Of a stretch of 64,000 nucleotides of DNA, positions 24,841-37,190 are shown piece by piece. The stretch comes from Luscinia megarhynchos. Its lineage: Eukaryota; Chordata; Aves; Passeriformes; Turdidae. Position 1 is the stretch's first letter; every line of letters begins with the position of its first letter. The notes under the pieces were generated by a model. That model searched no databases. It saw only the letters and a list, made by a program, of their open reading frames with translations, and was not told the DNA's origin. The translations under genes were made by a program, and so were the position numbers. Location of the stretch: contig JAPFBE010000003.1 in the NCBI GenBank assembly GCA_034336665.1, positions 16,470,360 through 16,534,359 of the forward strand, read 5' to 3'.

Positions 24841-27800
24841 TCCAGCAGAAGCAGGCATCACCATTTCCCAGGAGATTCAATGTGTGCCCACCCTGGGCCT
24901 GACACCACTGGAAGGCCTGAGAGAAGGAAAGACTCCAACTCCCCCTGGGGCTCCTTTTACATGCCCTGGCATCAAGTGTTGTTACCTTACTTGCTGTTTT
25001 TAACAGGAAAGTGGGGCCATTAGGATCCTTATGTCCAGAGAGGGGAGAGGGCAGCACCTGCCTGCTCCTGCAGTGAGTGACACACGGGCATTGAGGAGGC
25101 TGTGAGCTTTAGTGTCACCCTCTAGTCACTCCCCTCCATGGCTGCCACCCAGGGGTGCCATCTGCTGTGATGGGCGTGCTCAGTGCACACACCATGGTCT
25201 GTCTCACCCTCAGCTCCAGGATGAGCCATGCAAGCTCCTCTTTGGCTATTGGGAGGAACATGACTCTCCTGAGAGTGGGTCCTGGGGAGGGGCAGCAGGA
25301 ACAGTGTACAGCAAGCTCATGGATGTCCTTCTGAACAAGCATGGCCCCACTGGCCTCTTGTGTGGCCTGCAGCTCTCCATGTCCATCATGGAGAGGAGTG
25401 ACACGCCAGAAAATCTCCTGCATCCTGACTGTGCAGATAGAGTCAAAGTAGGACATTTCCTCTGCTACTTCAGGGCTCATTCTTTGTTACTGAAGAACAT
25501 CATGTAACAGTTTGCAATTAAAACCATCAACAGCATGGAAGGCCATACCACAATAGCTTTGTAGTCAATTATTTGATTTATAATTAAACATGCTGAATTT
25601 CAGCTTACTGACTAGAAAGTAGGACAAGTACTTTGTGTTTGCCTGGTTCTTAAAAAGTGCCAGGAATCCAGGCTGCAGTTTTGATAGCATGGATAATTTC
25701 TCTCCTACAGTGTGGGCTGTCTAGACAATTGAGTGGGTTAGGACAAAGTATGTTTTGGAATGTAAAATTTTAAGTATTGCCCTAACAATAATTAGAAGCC
25801 CCAAGATAAACAAACAGTTGGTGGCTAGGAAGGCCCTAAGTTAGCCATGTGGGAGAGCAAGCAGGGAGAGCTGCAGCTCGTGGGTCAGGCTGGGTGTCCC
25901 CTCCGTGGGGTTTGTCCCCTGGGTTTGGCCATGCTGCCATCGGCTGACACTGCACGGCAGGCTTGAGTCAGCTCCTGAATCAACCCAAGCACTTCTTCAC
26001 TCACACACAACGTCATCCATCCCTTCATTCTCTCTGTACCTCTCCCTCAGATCAGGGAAGATTTGAAGGTGGTTTTAATGCCAGAGTCCTGCAAAGAACA
26101 TGGAGGAGTCATTTGTGTTTGTTGACTGTAAAATAAAAGACAGAATAAAGAAAAGGTCAGGAACGCTGACCATTCTCAGTCTGACTCACCGAACTTTGGT
26201 TTGTTAAAACCTCCAAATCCTTGCACTTCTGGGGCCAATCAAACACATATTGGGCTGGACCATCTCTGATAGGCAAATCAGAGCCTGACACTTGTGGCCA
26301 AGGTTTGCAGTTCTTCATCTGGCTGCCATTCTTTATGCACATAGAGTGACATATGGTCTATTCCATGGGCATCCTGTACACAACACACAGTGTGCTCGGG
26401 CTAAAACCAGGTTTTACTCAGCTGAAGGACAGAGCTCCACACTGGATTTAGCCACTTCCTACTCATTCTTCTCTGAGAAGTGGTGAGCGTATTTTAAAGC
26501 TGTTACACTTTTCTAACCACTTCATACAATTAGTCTTGAAGACGTTTCTAGAAAATTTTTGTCAAATGTACTCTCTCCACTACTCTCTTGTATGCATTAG
26601 ATTTTGTTTTTCTCTTCCACAGCTTTCAAGAGGCCACTAGAAACTCACAGACTCTTTGCCTCCACTGGACATGCCACAAAGCTTACGACAACTGCCAGCT
26701 CCCAGCTCCTCTGGGATTTCCTTGCTCATGTAATGAGAATGAATGCTGAGCCACAGCTCATTGTTCAAGATCCCAAACATCTGTGGGATAGAGATTCTGT
26801 GTATCCATACAACTCATTCTAAAAGTGACTTTCATGTGAACACATTGTGACTTGTGCTCAAGGCTTGGATGTTTTTCCTACCCACTGCATCACTGGAGTA
26901 GCAGAAAGACTTCAAGCTGTGAATGGTCAAATGTGTATTTATCTGATATGTTTTTATACTTGGAGAGAAGACTTAGCTTCCTGTGCAGACAAAACTATCA
27001 CTACCATGCCCATACTCTGGCTTCTGAACATCTCCATTACTTATCCTTGAAAAACATTTGCCTTTAGGATCATGACTTGGCAGTGAGGTAAGGCCTGAGT
27101 AGTGGATATCTGCCTATTGACAGTAGAAAAGGGACTTTACTTGCTGATTTAGTACATTGGGACATTTGTGTGCCTTCTTGCTAGTCTGCTTTTCTACAGT
27201 GGTGGTGAACTGTTCTTTGTAAACAAGACTATTGTGTCATCAGAAGAACCTACCTACTTGCAGGCAGCATCTTAGGAAAGTGGAGCAGTAATGTTTCCCT
27301 GTTTCAGGGATTGCTTCAGGAGTAAGTTTTCAGCTTGGTTAGCAACAAGTATGCCTTAGTGCAGAAGTGGTTCCTCTCTTCTCATGAGCCTAGCCTAAGC
27401 ATAATTTCCAAAGGCTTGGATTATTTTGGTATTGCAGTGATTGCAGATGCAGAGGCAGATTCCTATCTTGAGAAGGTTGCAGTAATTGCCTAATGCCTTG
27501 CAAGGGTTCAGAGGAGCTCAGAGGTGTTCAGCTGATGGGTCAAGTTGCAAGACTGCAAAACCACTGACATTTAATAAATGCCAAACAAGGAATATTATTT
27601 TTGTGTGTCAGATGCAATTAGCACAACACTAAAAATACTTAGCATGGTTACAATTGTCACACAGAAAAGCAATATGGAGAGTAGAAATGACTGGATTTCA
27701 ATGCAAGAAAACAAAAAAAGAAGAAATTTCCACTTATAAAAATATATTTCACTTGATGCACTCTTCTTGCTCAAGTCCCATTCTTGAGTAGACAGTCAGC

Positions 27801-29754
27801 AGTGGATTTTTTCCCCTATTTTCATCTTTAGTACACAGAAACACATGTTTTGTAACCACAAAGATCAAATGGTTGAGTACTAAAGAAGGGTTATGTCCAG
27901 TATTACTTCAACAGCGACAATTGTTAAAAATAAAATTAAGACCATTCTGCCATATTTCCTTGCTTTGTCATCCAGCCATTTTTCTCAAATTAACTTTTCA
28001 ACTGCAGAGGGTGGGGGTTTAAGTATGAAGGAACCAACTGGGATTTTTGTATGACTAAATGTTATTCCCTGGAGCCTGGGAAAGTTTGCATCAGCTGTTG
28101 CCAAATCCTGCCTGCCTCCCAGTGAGCACAAGGCCATGGCCTCTTGCTGGGAGGGGGAAGATGTTCCTCTGAGCCCACTAAATGAGGCATGAGGTGACTC
28201 AGAGCGACATGGAAACATTTTCTTCCTCCCAAATCATAGCTCAGGCATAATACCATACCAAGTGTAGTTATTTACCTCTCCACAGTGTTGAACAGGAGCA
28301 TCCTTTTTTCTTTCAGCCAAATATCCAGAACACCAGCAGAGAACAGGAACTCCTGGCTGGGTTTCAGTCTCTGGAAGAGACTGTTGGCACATCTGAGCTC
28401 CTGGGAAGGTTGGCATGCTTAGACAGGCATTTCAAGCAGCAGTTAAACTTCTGCCTGCCACCAAAATGACACCAGTTCATACTGGGAACCATCTATCCAA
28501 GCAGCAGCCATGTGGGACTTACAGGTGAACATTTAGTGTGACAGAAAAGTCAAAATGAGCTTGGGGGTCAGTTCCCAGCAGCACAAACCTTCCACAGTGC
28601 ATCCTCCAGTGCTTCATCCAGCCATGATTAAACTTTATGGTCGGTGGTGTGGCTCTGTTGGCACAACAGAGCAGGGGTGCCCACAGGTGCTGACTGTGGC
28701 CAGTGATTCTGAATGCCTCTGGCCACCACCATGTGCTGTTCTTTACCTTCCCCAAACACCACCGTGCTTCTCCCCCACTGGCTTTAGGCTGTTTGGTTTG
28801 ATAGACAGAAGTATTTTCTGCTCCTCTTCCTCTTTAATGTCCCTGCCCTCCATTGAAACACTTAGTTTTATCACACTTCCCATTTCACTAGCTGTAACCT
28901 GCATCTGTGACTGCTGGCAAGTACAGAATGTTCCAGGTTTGACCATTCACTTCCCTGTAATTTCTCGTGCATGGACTCCAGTTGTCACCTTCCTGGCTTC
29001 CCACAAGTCTCTCTACACAAGAGGTGATTGCAGACAACCTCTATCTGGGACACTCCAAGAAGGCAGCAAGTGGTAGTTGATTCCTACCCAAAGCTAGCTA
29101 TGTATTTTCTTTCCTGTGTCTAGCAGATATGAATCCCTTCCCATAGCCAGGTGTCTGAGTTTACTCAGCATGACCTGGCTCTCTTCCAAAAAGCCAGTGT
29201 TTTTATTTCAAATCTGAGGAGTGATTTGTTTCTGAAAGTGTGCAAAAAGCCCAAGAAGTTCTCATCAGTAATTGGCACTGAAAGATGGCTGTCTTTTTTT
29301 CCATGAAGTTTGTTAGATTTCATTACTGGAACTTTATTTTTAATAGCCATGCTGCCAAACATTGATTAGCACACTGGAAGGTGTTAGAAAAATGCAGCAA
29401 GTGTCAAAACCTAGTCAATGTCTCCAAGCCTCATACCTTGCTTTTTCATTATGTTAATTCACTTGCAAAATTAATTTGCTTATTTTGGAGAGCAGGAGAG
29501 CCATTAGGGAGAATTAAAGAGGATCTGCTGAAACTGAGGAAGAAAAGCTTAAACACCTGCACAGAAGGGAGGGAGGGAGAGGCACTTCTGCAGGTCGGCT
29601 TAAGGCTGCATGATTAGGACTGTGCATATTCCAGGGAGAACAGAAATTGTCTGGAATACAGGTCTGCAGTCCAGAACCTACTTTATCCTGGAAATGCTGG
29701 TTTCTGCTGTGAGGTTTCTCAACTGCAGCTGGGCAAATTACACCCACAGAGTCA
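24841..29754. other. Intergenic, no gene seen
   Basis: GC-richer stretches near 25080..25480 and 25860..26000 with few CpG. Open frames at 25112..25507 (both strands) and 28555..29076 are unrecognised and lack splice support. Confidence 0.66.
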
Positions 29755-30001
29755 GGAGCACAGCGAAAGTGGGGAAGAGTCTGTGGAAAGGAGAAAGCCG
29801 CTTACATTTATTATCGCTCGGTGGAGGTAGTGAGGGATTTAGCCTGATTACACGAGCTGCACCTAATCTTTCATTCCCCAGCACCTGCCTCTTGCAGGGG
29901 CTCTCATCAGATAATGAGGAGTGACACACGGTGTGAAGTGCCAGCCCTATCTAATCCACGCTGTCATCGCCGCTGTCACAAGGAAGCACTACGGGAGATA
30001 G
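29755..30001. promoter_or_regulatory. CpG-retaining block with GATA motifs (candidate enhancer)
   Basis: Ten CpG dinucleotides occur in about 245 bp, far more than in the flanks, where CpG is rare. GATA cores are at 29811 (ttatc), 29909 (agataa), 29948 (tatct) and 29996 (agatag). There is no open reading frame of note, no repeat homology, and no TATA or splice context. CpG preservation in intergenic avian DNA suggests either constraint or lack of methylation. Function is inference. Confidence 0.4.
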
Positions 30002-33000
30002 ATTTAAGCCTGACTGGTGTTTAGAATTTGGATGTTGTTTGTTGCTATTTTAATGCAACCACTCTTCAACTCAGTTCTCTAACAGAGGCAGAAGGAGAAC
30101 TGCTGAGTTACTGATCATGAGGAACAACTCCAGCTAATTAGTGTTTCTGACCCATATTGAAAAACGTGGTTGGTTTTTTTCCCCTGGGTGATTCTGAAAT
30201 GCATCTTACAGACTCTCGAGTCTGATGGAGAGGACTCACTCGAACTGCTGGATTCAGCATCTCAGTCCCTGCTTTAGGGACACACTTTGTGAAAACTTTC
30301 TAACTATTTTATATGCAGTTTGCCCAAACCGCTTCTGACTTTTCAAAGGTCAGATGTAAACTTCATTTTGTGGCACTGTCTTGAGCCCACATGAATAACT
30401 GTATATAACAAAACAAATGCATGAGTCGGCAAATTTCTCCTGCGAGAACTGAAGATTTAGTTTGATTCTTCCAAGAGATTATTATAAATGACTGTGGGAA
30501 AGTGATGAAAAAATGTAGAGCCCTTTCATAATTCTTGCCCTGAGAAATATAATAAAAGAAAGATAATTCCCTTTTTGTCTCTATATTGTTGTATAATCCT
30601 TGATGTTAGAGCTGTGATTGTATCTCTAAGCCCTTAACAATTGCTAATTATAATGCACCAGCCACATTTCTCAGATAGTAGCTTCTGACCTGGTCATGCA
30701 GAAGCTTACACCCATGTTCAAACTCCTGTTCTGTGAACAGCCTCCTTGGCTTAGAAGAGCTGCTCCCTGTACAGAAAAGTAGAGCCTGTGTTTGAAGTCC
30801 TACAGGAGTTCTTGAAGTTGTGACTTCTCAAATGGTCTCATTCAGCTCAGCAGCTGTGCAGAAACCTCCCCACTGCCTGACATTTGCAGAGGTCCACCCA
30901 CACAAAAACAAATGGAAAAATTTTTCTCAGTCTGTGGCAATTTAAGATAAAATGTTCAAAAATATTTTCACATTTATTTTTCCTGAGCCAATGAAAGGAG
31001 CATTTTACCACCTCCAGCACTAACATTCATTACCATTTTGGAGCATGCACAGTCTTTGCTTTGCTGGCAATGAGTGCAGTTATTGTTTGAAGGACTGAGA
31101 AGTGAAATCCTTGGAAGTGGAATCCGTGGTTTCTCTCCAGACCACAGTATCCTCCCACGTGTCTGTAGGACACAGTGCCACAGTGGTGTGTGTGTTGGAG
31201 GGGTATTAGCCTGTGAACAGTGTGGCTACCCACAACTAGAGGGATTGTATATACATTTCTATCCTCTTTGGAATATTGTGACTTGCAAGGAAAGGCACCT
31301 TCCATGGTAGGTGCAAGGTAAGTGAGGTGCTTACCCTGTGATAAATATTACACCAAAGAGCAGCAAAAAATCCTGCCTCTGAGTCCCACAGGCTTTCCTA
31401 TGGGATCCTCTCAAGGCTCCTGGTAGACCCCACATCTGAACTGCAGTTTTTCTTGTAAGCAAATGAAGCACATGCTGGAGTTATTACCATATTTTGTTTC
31501 AGAAGAGGAAAACATAGAATGATTTGTCTTTTCTGGTTGTGTGCTTTCTGTTACTGCACAATATTTTAAAGGAAATATTCATATATAGTAATTTTGTGTA
31601 TATCTATTGCTGCAGAAATTTTGCATAAAAACCATCATGCAAGCTCTGCTCCCACTCACCCCAATCAGTGGCTTCACTGATTGAAGACTAAATACTGATC
31701 ACTAGGTCAAGATCAACATGTGGATTTTGCCATATTTTTTCAAAGAAATAAATTAAAATCAGATTAAAATTAACAGACCCTCTAAGGCCCATAAACAGCT
31801 TCTTCACAGCCTCTTCCTTGAGAAAAAAAATAGAGTTGTCAGGAGACTTAAATTCCCCATGTAGGGATTCCCTCCCCCACAGGAAAATCCTAAAGGTTCC
31901 AGAAGCCAAAAATACTTCTAAAAACTCAGCATTAAAAGGTAGGTTTGCTCTTCTCCCTTCGTGTCTGGGGTATGATGTTAATTACTCAGAAATAATTACA
32001 ATGTCATAAAGAATCCTTCTGCCTGCAGCAGAGAGGGGGATGCATACACTGCCACTGCTCTTCTCCCATCATCTGGGAGTCAAGGTCTGTCACATCCCTC
32101 TGGGAATACAGCACAATGGGTGCTCCCTGCAGAAATGCAGAGGTCCCTGGGGAACCTTATGCAAGTGATCCCAGTGATAAATGAGGGAGGAGAGAAAAAA
32201 TTTAGATCCAGATTAATATTAAATTAAATAAACCCATTTCCAAAGTTCAGCACAATTTCTCTCTTGATGTCTCAGTCAACTTTATTCAAGACCTTCTAAA
32301 AGTCCAAGCACCTTCTTTTCTACTTGCTTCATATTTTTTTGCTGCAAAAGAACCTGAACTACAGCCATAGATAGAATTGCTGAACTACAACATGACTGAA
32401 GTATCTCCTAACATACTCCTAAGGTTTAGAAAATCCAGGTTTCTCTGCATTCCCTGGCTTCAGACTCAGCTGCACTGTTCTTGTCCTTCTTTGCTATTTT
32501 TCCAGCATGACTTGACAAGCCATGGATGTCTGGTTATTTTTTTATTTCAACCAAGATGTCCCAGTCAATCTCCACTTGTTGCTTAGCAGGAAGTTAATGC
32601 CCAGTTTAACAAAGGTGATGATACAAAAATGTTCATGAAAAATTGCTCTGTACTTTTCTGAATTTATCTTCCAAATCAGACTTGACAATTAGGTCCACAC
32701 AAAGAAATGTATTTGTGATGTTGCGTGAATTGTGAGCCCTGTCTTGATCCATGTCCATGTCTCTACAGATGGAACTGCCCTTGGGAAAAGTGCAGTCTTT
32801 AGTATATCATTTACTCCTCACAGAGGAAGAAAAGTCATTTCAGGTGGGATCCATGTATCTTGGTAAATGCAGAGCTCACCAGCTGAGGAAGACAGCCTGG
32901 CTAGGTCTAGGACAGGGACTTACCAGGCACTCTTCTCAAATACTCACAGAGCAAGGAATTCCTCCCAGCTGGCACTGGTTAGGAACACACAAGTTGAACT

Positions 33001-35711
33001 CTATGTTCAGCTTGTAAGATCTTGCAAGATCCCTTCACAAGACTTTTTAGAAGCAGCAGCAGCACAGGTTACAGCTGGTTCTCCCCTCTGCACCCACCCT
33101 CCTTTTTTTTTCCACCCCCTATTTTTCCAAACAAGAGACTTGAGTAGGTAAAGAACAAGAGCAGTTGCTTTGGAAAGGAGGAGATCTCTATAGTGGCCTT
33201 CTAGCTATGGGGTGGAAAGACTCACTTTTTGAAGACCATCCCAAAAATACTGAAGATCTGCATTCAATTCATCCTCAGACAGCCTGAGGGAATCAAACTC
33301 ATCCCTGCCTTGAGATGGACCATGCAGAGAATAACTTCTTCTCATCACAGAGAATTTGACATTTATTTGGTGAGAAGAAAAAGGATCCAGGCATCGCTTT
33401 AAAAAATTATCTGTAAATTTCATAAAAAATCTCCATGGTGAGGGGGTTATTTTTACCTCTCTTCTTTGCCTAATTAATGTTTACTGATTACATGTGAAGT
33501 GGGACAGCTTCAAGCTTGAGAGATCTTTTCTTGGAAGTACTGAGTGATTGACTGAAGCCTACATCTCTGAGAGAGGCAAGAATAAGATTTGCTCTTTCCA
33601 TCAGAGACTGGAAACCAAAGGGATGGGCATCAGGCAGCTCAACTCCCTGGAGAAGGTCTGTGTGCTAAGCCTGCAGTTGTTTTCTGTGTCTCTGCAGTGC
33701 TGTGGGTCAAGGAGAGGTCCTGCTGGTGCTCCTCACTGCTAAGTCACAGCTTTGGGCAGTGCTGTTGCCTTCTCACTTAAAAAGGTGAAGACATCCTTCT
33801 CAATGCTCAGAGGCACTCTGAGCTGAGCTGAGCTGAGGGATGCACACACACAGCTTTTATCAATGTCAGTCATGCCATCAGTTGTCCCTTGGCCACTGGC
33901 ACAGGATGGGCACCAGCTTGCTTGCCCAGCTTTGCCTCACTTGAATATTCACTGCAGCATGCAGCAGGATGGCTCTTCAGGCCACATCCACCTCACCTTG
34001 ATGTCTGCAGGCTGAGGTTGCCATGGGAAATAGGGAAGCTGCTTAAACCTCCAGCTCCTGTTTTAAAGACCCACATGTGGGGATAGAGACTCCTGGCCAG
34101 GAGCCAGGCAAGCTTCTGGGAAACTGCTCTCTTCTCAGTGAAGAAAGAAGAAAGACATGGAAGCCTTGCAGTTCCAAGATGCAACCTTCCACCACAGGTC
34201 TTATTTTGATATGAAGGCTTTGGTCTTCCTTATGTAAATGTCCCCACAGTGTAGCTGGGCTCACAACCTAAATAGCTCAAGAAATGCCAGTGGAAAAAGG
34301 ATCACAGGGAAAATGTGGATAAATACACAAGGTACCAACCAGTGCAAATGATGTTTTGCATATTTACTAATTCAACTGTAACAACTGGACCAACTGCATG
34401 CTGCCAGATTATTTAGCCATATTGTAATTTTAAAGCCCCTTGTCTAATCTTGTTTAGCATGGTGGCTTTTGAGAATTTCTGAGATACTGACCCTCCTTAC
34501 AGGTGATGCAGAAAGTGCTACAGCAAGCTCATCAAAACCCAGAAGGATTTCCATGTAAGTCAGTGGGATCCACTGTGACTCAGTGGTTTGGCTGCACACA
34601 GGCTCCTCAGTGCTCTGGCACTTCGGTTTGGGTGCTGGGCCTGACAGGGATGGTCTGTGCCCACCTGTTTCCCCCTCTAACTAGAGCCAGGTGATCATCT
34701 CACACTGCTGGCTTTAGTCTTTATGCACCTTTAAGCAGGTTGATCACACCTGTATCTCTGTTGATATCCAGCCTCTAAGCTCTGCACATACAACCACAAA
34801 GCCACCATGAAGTCGACTTGAACTCCAGCTGGAGTAACCATATATGCTAAACTGGGCATGTGAAGAAATTCTTGCAGGGTTAAGACTTGGGGAGCTGAAG
34901 AAGTGTGGCCTGATTTCCCAGGGAGTCAGCTGAGTGCTCAGATCTCCTGATGAATTCAAAGGATCTGTAGGTTCTCAGCACTTCAAAAAATCAGTTTGCA
35001 CCAGATTTTTGTAACAGAATGATGCCATGCTGCACTTAAAAATAAACATTTCCCCCTCCTGCCCCCTCTCTGTGTCCCATTTTAACTTACTTTTTCTCAT
35101 TTGACTTTGTCTATAACTTTCTCAGTATGAGCAAAGGAAAAAAAATTGCTAAGTTTTAATTAGAAAGTAATCTTTCAACCTACAATGTAAGCAAGGCTTT
35201 AAAACCAAGCAAAAAATTGTTGCAAAGCCTGTTATCCTTAGTTAAAAAATAAAAATGCAATATATGTCACCATATTCTTCATAAATATCTTTCAGATGTT
35301 CTTTTTAATAAAGAAAAAGATGAATTCTTCTGTATTTATCTGAGTTTAAAGTAGCTCAAATGTTTGGTCTACCATCTTTGACAATGTCCCTTTAAGTTTT
35401 CTGATTTTTGTGGAAGATCTAGCCCTGGGGTTTTTTGGCTTAGACACAGTACTTGTCAAAACCCTTCAGACTCTCTTACTGAAGTGGCTGATGCTGTTCT
35501 GGAGGTTTTTTTCTTAATATTATTCTTTTTCTCCCTCAGTATGACCTTATTTCCAGCTCCAATTTCATGAGAAAATATGATCGTGTCAGAATTTTCCTTT
35601 GGAGAGAATTCTCATTTTATGGATCTGACAGATTTTCAATTTCATGCTTTGATTTGAAGTTTCTGTGATTCTTTTCCTCTTTCATTTTAATCTGACAGCC
35701 TGTGAGGCTAG
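30002..35711. other. Intergenic, no gene seen
   Basis: The first ~450 bases keep scattered CpGs and may belong to the same constrained block as 29755..30001. The rest is unique-looking, with the (CTGAG)4 run. No exon recognised. Confidence 0.66.
33818..33837. repeat. (CTGAG)4 microsatellite
   Basis: Four tandem copies of a CTGAG pentamer (ctgagctgagctgagctgag). Confidence 0.92.
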
Positions 35712-35830
35712 AGGGATCTATTCTCAAGTGGTTAAAGCAAAAGGTTTTGCATCAAGAGATCTGGATTCTATTTCTGGTCTAATCTCCAGACTTGCAATGT
35801 AATTTCAGCAATATAAATATATGAGTTTGT
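35712..35830 (+). mobile_element. tRNA-derived ancient SINE (MIR/CORE-SINE type)
   Basis: Tcaagtggttaaagcaaaag is an A-box-like head, followed by gttttgcatcaagagatctg and gattctatttctggtc, the position of a degenerate B box. This is the pattern AGTGGTTAAGAGC...GGGTTCGAATCC of tRNA-derived amniote SINEs. The tail beyond ~35790 is poorly preserved. It is not a functional tRNA gene: no cloverleaf and no terminator. Confidence 0.62.
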
Positions 35831-37049
35831 ACGTTTGTGTGTCTGTGTGTATTTTGCTGGGTCCTGTCCTATAAATACATAAATAGATATTTAAATACAC
35901 AACTATAGGCATAAAAGGCAGCAATGGCTACCCACCCTCTTTCAATTAATGCTTTTGTATGTTTTAAACTTCTTGGCTGTGACAGGAAAAAAAGAATAAT
36001 GCATGTGAGCATTATGGTATCATTTAGAGTGCTCTCTCCAGCAGTTGAATCTTGACATATTTAAAACTAACACTGATTTGCCAAAGCTTTTCGTGTCTGT
36101 GCATTCATGCAATATCCTAAACACAATTTTATTTCAGCAAATAAGTAGGGAGGGCTGCAGAGCTGAGGCAGGTGCTAGAACAAGTTTAGGCTTCCTGGTC
36201 AGTGACTGAGACTCCATCCACTGACAAATAGCTGCCTTGAGAGCAGACAAATATTTCTAGAGTTTCCTATTCATCTGACACAGAGAAATTTAGGTGCTTC
36301 TGTTCCATAGAGCATATCTTCTTGGGAGACCTTCAAAGGCATGTACTTGTCAATAGGGAAATTAGATGGTTACTTTGAAAAGACTATTTCATTAGGTGCC
36401 AAAAATGTAGATGCAAATTATGTGCTTATGTTGGCTAGATCCCTGTCACAGAGATGTGAATGCTTGGCTTCAAGAGGCCTTCATCTGTTTCTCATCTTGT
36501 GGTCATTAATATTTTTATATTTCTGTACTCATAGGTGAGGAATCCCTCATTTATAGAGGTTATCTGAGAAATTAAAAAGAGGTCAGTCCAAAATGGACAA
36601 ACTGTTGATCTTTTGTCTCAAAAAAATCTTTTGATCTCAAAATACTGCTCCATGAAAATTGACAGTGTTCCCATCCAGGCTTAGAGATTCTGTGCTGCTC
36701 TTGCAGGCTGTGTCTTGTATTAGTAATCAAGACCAATCCTTTCCTCTTCTAGCTGTCAAACATCACTGGGAACGTGGAAACCCACAACTTTACTTTCAGT
36801 TCAACTATTTTCTCATTCATGAATTAGATAGGAACTATGGGACTATTTACAATTTGCTTATTACCTGAAATGTAATCCATGCAATTGGTTGTAGAATTCA
36901 TATCTATTCTCTCTCAGACCAAAAACAATTCCAAGACCATAAAAGAGGTTTCAGTCTTGTGCCATCAGCCTTGCCAGTGATGACTCCCCAGGTGGTGACT
37001 ATCAGATGAGTTTTCACCTGATTTTCATTTTACAGGGCTTTTTCTGGCC
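35831..37049. other. Intergenic, no gene seen
   Basis: A/T-rich, with a short GT-rich run near 35835..35860. Nothing recognised. Confidence 0.66.
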
Positions 37050-37190
37050 AAAAAAAAAAAAAAAAAAAAAAACCCAACCAAAAAAAACACCCAAACCCCC
37101 CTCCCCCCAAAAAACTCCCCAAAAACAACCAAAAAACCCAAACAAAAACACAAACAAAAACCACAAAAAAAACAAATAAAAGATAAGAAA
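37050..37190. repeat. Poly(A) run plus A/C-rich low-complexity tract
   Basis: About 23 consecutive A (37050..37072) are followed by ~115 nt made almost only of A and C. C-runs at 37090..37092, 37096..37101, 37103..37108 and 37117..37120 give the minus strand four G-tracts with loops of 3, 1 and 8 nt, a candidate G-quadruplex. It may descend from a retroposon tail, but no element body was recognised beside it. Confidence 0.93.

Noticed and set aside
25112..25507. Overlapping ~120-130-codon open frames on both strands
   Set aside because: GC-richer DNA with fewer stops. Neither protein resembles a known family, and they mirror each other.
35712..35785. Possible tRNA gene
   Set aside because: A-box and B-box-like motifs fit a SINE head. 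No foldable cloverleaf, anticodon arm or T-run terminator was found.
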